From: Serratia inhibens
GTDB lineage: Bacteria > Pseudomonadota > Gammaproteobacteria > Enterobacterales > Enterobacteriaceae
Assembly: GCF_003591175.1 (NCBI RefSeq)
Contig: NZ_QYYG01000010.1
Coordinates: 118,238 to 182,237 of the forward strand
Direction of reading: 5' to 3'
Length of the DNA stretch: 64,000 nt
The notes under the pieces were generated by a model that ran no database searches, was not told where the DNA came from, and saw only the letters and a list, made by a program, of their open reading frames with translations. The position numbers were made by a program, and so were the translations under genes. Below, in pieces: positions 59,901 to 64,000 of this stretch. Every line of letters begins with the position of its first letter. Within the stretch, counting starts at the first letter, position 1.

Positions 59901-61426
59901 AGCACCTGGGCATCTCCCCAGGCAAGCCCGTAACCTTGACGCCAGCGCAGCGTGTAGAAAATGGTCCCCAGCACATGCTTATTGATCGTGCCCTCCAGAT
60001 TGTCACTGCAAACCAGCATGTCCAATTCTGCTGGCGAGAGGCCGGTAGCCTGACACAGGCGAATGGCTTTGTTCAGTTTGAGGGCGAAAATGGTCAGCGG
60101 GGCGCTTTCGCAGGTGAACTCCGCCGACGCGTGAACGCCAGGACTTGACTCCCCCCCATCGTAACGATAGGCAAACAGCTTGATGGTGAGTGAGGAGCTA
60201 AATGGCAACTGAAAATCCGGGCTGGTGTAATTGACACCGGCGTTAGTCGGCCTCTTGATCTTATTTAGCTCCACAGTGGGGCTTTCTCTTCTGACAGAAA
60301 CACTACCGTCATTCGTTTTAAAACTGCAACTCATATAAAAGGTGTTGTCTTTCCGGCATATCAAATCCCAGTAATGATGAAATCCAGTGGCGCCAATATT
60401 ACTTTTAGTTATTCGGTAAGCGGCAATTTTGCCTTCGCTATCAACAAATGTACCGGTATGAATATTGTCAGAGTACAGCGGCAGGTTTTTCTCCGATAAC
60501 ATGTTTTTATCCAGCAGCATCACCGGGATATATCGGCTGACCTCTTCAGGGGTCAAATCATAGTAGCGGGCAATATAACCCAGGTCAGAGAACATCTCCG
60601 GCTGGGTTTCTTCAGGAAAATTCCGTTTGAACAATTCATCGGCGTTGTCTGCCGTGATCTCCTCGGTCAGTATGTTATACAGCGCCGGGGAGATGCCGTT
60701 TTTGAGGGCCAACATGGAGTGGGTATCCATCGATGCCGCCACGCCCGGGTTACGCTGGAAAGCAGTAAACTCCTCATCTTGTAACAAAATGGCCTGTCGC
60801 GTTTTTTCAAAAGGCAGGTGGTAGGGCGTCATTCCCGTATGTCTGTAGGTGGAAAGCCTCTCCAACACGGCATCATCATAGGTATTTTCTTGCTGTCTGA
60901 TGTTACTCAGCAGCAATTCATTGGAGAGCGACAGGGTCGACAGCTCGTCATCCAGATTGCTTTGCGACAAAGCAAGCCAGGCCAGATCGGGGCGGCGCCG
61001 GTCCAGATTAAATTCAGAACTGGCGGGGTGCAGTTTTCGGGCCTCACGGTAAAGCTCGGTCAGGTAACCGGCCGGAGAGAACATCGACGCCACCGAGCCT
61101 GGCCTCACGAATTTTCCGGCTCGACCACCGAATAAATCGTCATAACTGCGTTGCTCAGTGGACTCGCGAATGCCCAGACGCACCGCATTGGCCAACTGGG
61201 GATTGGCGCGGCTGAGAATGCGTGACTCCGTCATCTGGTTTTCTTTCAGTGCTTTCTGCGCCTGCTGGTACAAAAAGTTTTGCTCGCCCCAACTCAGGCT
61301 ATCGCCGGCCAGCTCCCTCACCTCGGCAAAGGAACGGACCATGATGTCTGATAACGTAATTGATTGGTTGGCAATATTTTCGCGGCGGTTATTCAATTTA
61401 GCTAATAGTTCTTCAGTAAGGTACAT
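53918..61426 (-). CDS. Tc toxin A component (TcA, TcdA/SepA-like)
   Basis: 2502 aa, a single-chain TcA: the pentameric, receptor-binding, syringe-like translocation channel. The N-terminus has the VRP1 pattern ('GSVASMFSPAGYLTELYREA', 'RRPDLAWLALSQSNLDDELS'). The middle holds the helical alpha-shell with neuraminidase-like and receptor-binding insertions. 'MDFSGANALYFWEMFYYVPM' and 'LDTVDPDAVAQADPMHYKVA' are typical of the ABC-toxin region before the channel. Then come the channel helices ('TALHNEDVSAIEKRVMDLYT'-like) and the TcB-binding C-terminus ('FEGIPVNDTGTLTLSFPDVD'). AAGGA precedes the ATG. First gene of a TcA-TcB operon. No chitinase genes, as seen in Yersinia-type Tc loci, are visible in the window. 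Confidence 0.95.
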   Translation of the reverse strand: MYLTEELLAKLNNRRENIANQSITLSDIMVRSFAEVRELAGDSLSWGEQNFLYQQAQKALKENQMTESRILSRANPQLANAVRLGIRESTEQRSYDDLFGGRAGKFVRPGSVASMFSPAGYLTELYREARKLHPASSEFNLDRRRPDLAWLALSQSNLDDELSTLSLSNELLLSNIRQQENTYDDAVLERLSTYRHTGMTPYHLPFEKTRQAILLQDEEFTAFQRNPGVAASMDTHSMLALKNGISPALYNILTEEITADNADELFKRNFPEETQPEMFSDLGYIARYYDLTPEEVSRYIPVMLLDKNMLSEKNLPLYSDNIHTGTFVDSEGKIAAYRITKSNIGATGFHHYWDLICRKDNTFYMSCSFKTNDGSVSVRRESPTVELNKIKRPTNAGVNYTSPDFQLPFSSSLTIKLFAYRYDGGESSPGVHASAEFTCESAPLTIFALKLNKAIRLCQATGLSPAELDMLVCSDNLEGTINKHVLGTIFYTLRWRQGYGLAWGDAQVLAGSDIGLTSEGGDPAAFTRLFNTPPLNGQVFFADGATVKLKPSDITDSFRTGVMKRAFRVNDTELYSLWRRAQGSDSPADFTCTLDNLSALYRVKLLADAHGLSLTELGMLLSVSPYATTHIAGLSGEALSGLVGFLAQYTQWLRAQGWTVSELYLTTTDRYSTALSPDIENLISTLKDGLAGQDIGRLDEAELIRVTAPFIAAANQLDSAELATAVLQWLAQLKPQGLTITTFLGLVIKENLTADESAKLAAFCQVMGQLALIVRELRLTSGEISLAVTQPEKIRPGMSSLPHDIATIHTLARFHNWLQSCGTSATEILSALGKGTLTPAQLAQAMTLDEQMVIQGLAQHDDKAGVFSSWTAIDVTLQWVDAAGALGITPAGVATLLSLKYTDSAPQPPYADWVAISQTLQSGLNGYHNQGLQAVVDESLSGAVSAYVLKNIAPSWVTDRNKLYSWLLLDNQISAQVKTTRLAEAIAGVQLYVNRALSGQEEEVESGVQSRRFFTDWDSYNKRYSTWAGVSQLVYYPENYVDPTLRIGQTGMMDEMLQTLSQSQLNSDSVENAFKTYMTRFEEIANLDVISGYHDGVSDQEGMTYLIGRSAIGDYYWRSADIGLLSGGKLPANAWREWKKINTAISAVNNLVRPVIFQSRLYILWVESREVATTSSTPIKSLEYTLKYAHILHDGSWSAPVSVTPAAGVLPPAKVDIDKTGMYCARDVEQETLYICFYQKQDNYNKAPQMAVTSGLLMQSDGSVTEMDDGVLTLTVSDTYKQMDSTAEVRLNTPYARESYANISDNRLTTNIGGDRGYTIITQHTLTDLKATITGNNVNLSFNTGIAIGYITTMFGRAQRQVSLFKKVRKAPGDVYYVAKTLKRGQNAQREKHELEVVYQYDGPKVVFYAEANSSYTPGPGAMFYKPYYAVNTETMNWTNVSGVRMNHYPGFSDTWWNPISEVNVPTYNLTFCRSNLFPSAGPDFTFSTFEKVDTAVLLEGVTLRVDDAIFKASRQTKNTFDESIFEFGENTAVISLDRFRNNTYDADFLYVVRARDGQRLGQQNVRVTLVRVLASSLPIITLKRTATFAQYLQYGVYRIRVNTLFAKQLVARANAGLNTVLSMATQQLQEPQLGKGFYADFVLPPYDKNIHGNSRAFTLNLKHVVDDSAHVVYSGQLSDGQLNVKLFVPLDNQPLSEDLAAKVFLRTEKQNDGSSIGAHFSYVSGTELPVEIDSISKIDMFDHVGILTDETEPMDFSGANALYFWEMFYYVPMMVFRRLLQENNFSAATQWIKYVWSPEGYLLGGQPAPYQWNVRPLEEDTVWNANPLDTVDPDAVAQADPMHYKVATFMGMLDLLIARGDAAYRLLERDTLNEAKMWYVQALNILGDEPYVSADAGWASPALGEAADQTRQVRVLQALEAIRQGAVEPETDTANSLIGLFLPQQNEKLKGYWQTLAQRLYNLRHHLSIDGQPLSLAIYAAPADPTALLTAAVNASQGNQALPPVAMPLYRFPVMLESARGMVWQLTQFGNALLSISERQDGEALSELLQTQGAALMLQSLSLQEKILEEIDADRLALEQSRDGAQQRLQHYTALHNEDVSAIEKRVMDLYTSSSSVGAGANALHMAAAGMDLMPNIYGFSVGGSRFGALSTAFAIGAQITSDTTRIAADRLGQSEAYRRRRQDWEIQRNTAESEVKQIDASLAALAIRREAATLQKIYLETQQSQIQVQLAFLQNKFTCKALYSWLRGKLAAIYHQFYDLTVSRCLMAQEAYKWEFGLDSAAFIRPGAWQGAYAGLMAGETLMLSLGQMEQARLQKIEREREVTRTLCLSEVYAGLAGNDKFTFVDKVIELVSAGKGGAGTSSNGLRVENKQLLATLKLSDLNIRGDYPDSLGKTRRIKQISVTLPALVGPYQDVRAVLSYGGSLVLPQGCNAVAVSHGMNDSGQFQLDFNDSRWLPFEGIPVNDTGTLTLSFPDVDSKQQALLLSLTDIILHIRYTIID

Positions 61427-61518
61427 ATAGCTTTGTCCTTTAGTTGTTTTAAACTCTCACAGAATTGGCTGATAATAAATTTTATTTCCGGGGGCCCTGA
61501 CTGCAGTATCAAAGACGT

Positions 61519-61543
61519 GAGTGTGGATATCCTTTCCACACTC
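61519..61543 (-). promoter_or_regulatory. Hairpin in the TcA leader region
   Basis: GAGTGTGGA (61519-61527) and TCCACACTC (61535-61543) form a perfect 9-bp stem with a 7-nt loop, about 93 bases upstream of the TcA start codon. There is no T-run on the minus strand. It is either a weak stop for the preceding gene or a structure in the TcA leader. The remainder of 61427-61697 holds no gene and probably includes the TcA promoter. Confidence 0.5.
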
Positions 61544-61697
61544 GGATAGTCAAAAATTTGCATATTCTGAATATCGAATATTGTCTATCGATTAAAAGCA
61601 CCGCTGTCGCTATATGTTAATGAAAAGACAATAATCCCATTGTCAATCACTAAAAGTGTCGAGCAATACCTGTAACTGAATGGCGCAGATATTCGGG

Positions 61698-63959
61698 TTA
61701 ATTATGAACATTGCTTATCTCGATAATAGCGTACCCGAGGCGATGAGAAATACCTTCAGGCTGGGCGCTTACGATGACTATTTCATCCCCTTTTACCGTT
61801 GCCGGTGCGGTGTACTCGACCCGGTAGGTGCTGCCTTCCTGCTCCGGCTGGCTCAGGGTGCCGAGCGGCGGGTAACACGCCCAGTCATTCGGTTCAAAAT
61901 CCAGCGTCGCGTCGGCAGACAGCGTCTGCACCGCGCCGAGGGCCAGGCCCGTCACAACAGGCGGGGTGAGCTTAAACTCGGGCAGGGTCTGAGCACTGAT
62001 CAGTAAAATGTAGGCCTGGCTGGTCTGGCCCTCCGGAGAAGTGGCGGTGGCGGTCACATAGGTGTAGCCGAGCGGGTAGGCCTCGCCAGGCGGCATATAA
62101 AGGCCGTCACTCGTGATACTGCCGGTCACACCCGGCGTGCTGGACGTCAGGCTCCAGCTCAGGGGCGCATTCTCGTCGCCCAGCACCATGGCATTGAGCT
62201 GTACCGCACGGGGATTGTCCTCGTGCAGGGCAAAGAAGGCGGGTGAGATCTGCACCGGGGTCGATACAACGGTAATATAGGCGGCGGCGCTGGCGGTGGC
62301 GGTCTTCGCGGTGATCGTAACGCTCAGTCCCCCACCGTTGATGGTCTCGGGCGCACGGTACAGGCCCGACGCCGAGATAGTCCCGCCATTGGCCGGCGAC
62401 AGGCTGTAGGTCACACCGGTGGCCGTATTGGTGGTGAACTGCTGGGACTTTCCGACAGGCAAAACGGTCTGCAGGGGAGCGAGCACCAGACTGGCCAGGA
62501 AGGGGGAAATTTCGCCGAAAATGGCCATATCGCCCGGCATATGGGCCGATTTCAGTCGGTTAATGTTGTGCTCCGGGAACAGCACATGGTTGAGCGCAAA
62601 GACTTCAATGTCGTTGAACTTCACGTCTTCCATGAGGTTACGAACTATCTGTACAAGCAGCAACTGAAGATCTGAATAAAGCGCTGATTCCACCTTCTGC
62701 TCTGTGTCATAGTCGGCCCATACTCCCGCAAAGTTGCTCCCGGCTTGCGCAACGCTTTCACTGAGAACGATACCGACGGTTTCAGTGTCGTGGCCGATAA
62801 CCAGTTGAAAAATGATTCTGCCCGTTAGCGTGAATGTCAGAGATTCACTCTTCCACCTATCACCAGGGAAATATGCCCCCATTCTTTGCCGGAAAGCATT
62901 GCCCCCGTCGAAGTTAATCGCCACCTTTTCATTATCGAGTAACAGGGTGGCGCCCCTGAGGGAATAAATAAAATCTTCAGGAATGACTCCGCTCGAAGAT
63001 ACAAAGTAATAACCCGACCAGGTGTAACCTGTATCTTTGTCAAGAGGACGGGTGCGGACATGCCCACCGTTGAAGGTCGCGTTATCGGACGCACGCAACG
63101 AGAAGGCGTCGTCGTCATTGGTGCCGCGGATCAGTTCCCACTGACCGCTGGTCAGCATTTTATCCAGTTCCGGCTTGAGGTAGCGTTCGAGCACCAGGCG
63201 GTTGTTCACCAGTATCGTCGAGGAAGACTCCTGGGGGATCAGCCACGGATATGCATCCGTCGGCAGCAAGCCACCTTCCGGGTTAGCGTTGGTGGCGACA
63301 AATAACAGCACTGCGCCGTACCCGTCGTCTTCTGCCACCCGGCGGGCGGTTAGCGGGGCCTGCTGCGTGCGGATGATGAATTTTTTCGGGGTGAGACCAC
63401 TCCCGAGGTCTTGTAACGACAGTTGGCCCAGCTCATAGGTCACCGCGTTATTGGCCAGCCATTGCTGGAAGAAGGCGAGCGCCTCAGCCGGCAGGTGGTT
63501 GATAACATTGATGGTAGTGATATTACCCTTGCTGAAGTCGATCTGCACCCTGCCCTGCTCATCCACCGAGCCCTGTCCGGTGATTAAATCGACGCTCAAC
63601 GTGAGGCCGTACCCCATGCCGGGGCGAATGCGGATATAGCTGTTGACCTGGCCGTCGGTATCACGCTCGATCACGTTGCCGTCAAGGAACTCGAGGATCG
63701 CGACGGCGCGGGAATTCTCTGTGGAGGCATCCACAAATGAAATGCGGGGTGCGGACAGGGTGATATTTTCAAACTGAATGGTGTTGCGTTCATTGCTCCA
63801 GCTGATGGGAGAAAAGTGGACACCTGCGGCGAGTTTACTGATGTATTGCTGTTGAAACAGATGGTTGATTTTATCGCGGTCATAGGCGACAACCGCATCC
63901 CAGCCGAGCGTTTTGGTTTTTCCGCTCAGGGAAGCAATGATATCAGCGGTTGTGGGCAT
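61698..63959 (-). CDS. P47/OrfX-like (TULIP) protein with C-terminal bacterial Ig-like repeats
   Basis: 753 aa, no signal peptide. The N-terminus 'LGWDAVVAYDRDKINHLFQQ' fits the 'T-x-GWD-x-V...IN' opening of clostridial P47/OrfX-type TULIP proteins, the lipid-binding-like accessory proteins of botulinum and mosquitocidal toxin clusters. Long beta-rich segments follow to about residue 500. The rest is about three Big2-like Ig repeats ('SPANGGTISASGLYRAPETI', 'GSITSDGLYMPPGEAYPLGY', 'EGSTYRVEYTAPATVKGDEI'). AAGGA precedes the ATG at 63959. It lies 271 bases before TcA on the same strand. The TULIP assignment is from pattern only; the Ig repeats are firmer. A role as toxin accessory or a separate toxin is inferred. 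Confidence 0.65.
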   Translation of the reverse strand: MPTTADIIASLSGKTKTLGWDAVVAYDRDKINHLFQQQYISKLAAGVHFSPISWSNERNTIQFENITLSAPRISFVDASTENSRAVAILEFLDGNVIERDTDGQVNSYIRIRPGMGYGLTLSVDLITGQGSVDEQGRVQIDFSKGNITTINVINHLPAEALAFFQQWLANNAVTYELGQLSLQDLGSGLTPKKFIIRTQQAPLTARRVAEDDGYGAVLLFVATNANPEGGLLPTDAYPWLIPQESSSTILVNNRLVLERYLKPELDKMLTSGQWELIRGTNDDDAFSLRASDNATFNGGHVRTRPLDKDTGYTWSGYYFVSSSGVIPEDFIYSLRGATLLLDNEKVAINFDGGNAFRQRMGAYFPGDRWKSESLTFTLTGRIIFQLVIGHDTETVGIVLSESVAQAGSNFAGVWADYDTEQKVESALYSDLQLLLVQIVRNLMEDVKFNDIEVFALNHVLFPEHNINRLKSAHMPGDMAIFGEISPFLASLVLAPLQTVLPVGKSQQFTTNTATGVTYSLSPANGGTISASGLYRAPETINGGGLSVTITAKTATASAAAYITVVSTPVQISPAFFALHEDNPRAVQLNAMVLGDENAPLSWSLTSSTPGVTGSITSDGLYMPPGEAYPLGYTYVTATATSPEGQTSQAYILLISAQTLPEFKLTPPVVTGLALGAVQTLSADATLDFEPNDWACYPPLGTLSQPEQEGSTYRVEYTAPATVKGDEIVIVSAQPEGISHRLGYAIIEISNVHN

Positions 63960-64000
63960 AGAGTCGTCCTTATTTTAAAGTGGGTAGCTGTTTTTTAATT

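Overview
The window reads as chromosomal DNA of a Gram-negative enterobacterium, most likely a plant- or soil-associated Serratia (S. plymuthica-like). This is inferred from three things: a complete pyrrolnitrin operon prnABCD, a Tc insecticidal toxin locus of the Serratia/Yersinia/Photorhabdus kind, and enterobacterial chaperone-usher, RND and TolC-dependent gene types. No rRNA, tRNA or CRISPR array was seen, and no database search was possible, so family names rest on motifs read by eye.

Layout. 1-7.3 kb: the 3' part of an FKBP prolyl isomerase, then a chaperone-usher fimbrial operon (pilin, chaperone, usher, tip protein) that ends in an unusual RelB/DinJ-like DNA-binding protein. 7.3-12 kb: mobile-element debris (a C-terminal piece of an ICE-type TraG protein, a C-terminal piece of an IS6-family transposase, and IS6-like ends on both sides of gcd) around a PQQ glucose dehydrogenase. 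12-17 kb: an atypical OmpR-type regulator, a decayed MipA copy, an outer-membrane barrel, a class A acid phosphatase, an intact MipA/OmpV protein and a DUF1254/1214 protein. 17.4-22 kb: AraC and LysR regulators, DUF3147 and DUF1330 proteins and a quinone-reductase-like oxidoreductase. 22.6-24.9 kb: gene remnants and a probable aerolysin-type (ETX/MTX2) pore-forming toxin.

24.9-31.8 kb is a clearly GC-rich block: prnA-prnB-prnC-prnD, making pyrrolnitrin from tryptophan, followed by a CPA2 cation/proton antiporter. It looks like one imported cassette. At its downstream edge a small gene is cut off, and a near-perfect 13-bp-arm palindrome lies just upstream of prnA.

32.7-44.95 kb is framed by a 28-bp direct repeat with one mismatch. 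It holds an OqxAB/MexEF-type RND pump, a thiolase, and a six-gene cluster (HAD phosphatase, unknown beta-rich protein, AfsA-type hotdog enzyme, alpha/beta-barrel-like protein, EamA exporter, SDR reductase), with a divergent LysR regulator. AfsA, reductase, phosphatase and exporter together match the logic of gamma-butyrolactone/butenolide signal biosynthesis, unusual for a Gram-negative. This is the best candidate here for an undescribed system.

44.97-63.96 kb, all on the minus strand, is a Tc toxin locus: a P47/OrfX-like (TULIP) protein with bacterial Ig repeats, TcA (2502 aa), TcB (1437 aa), a LuxR-type regulator with a degenerate receiver, and TcC (962 aa) with an AT-rich C-terminal payload of unrecognised type. 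With pyrrolnitrin, the pore-forming toxin, gcd and fimbriae, the window is rich in antagonism and host-interaction functions.
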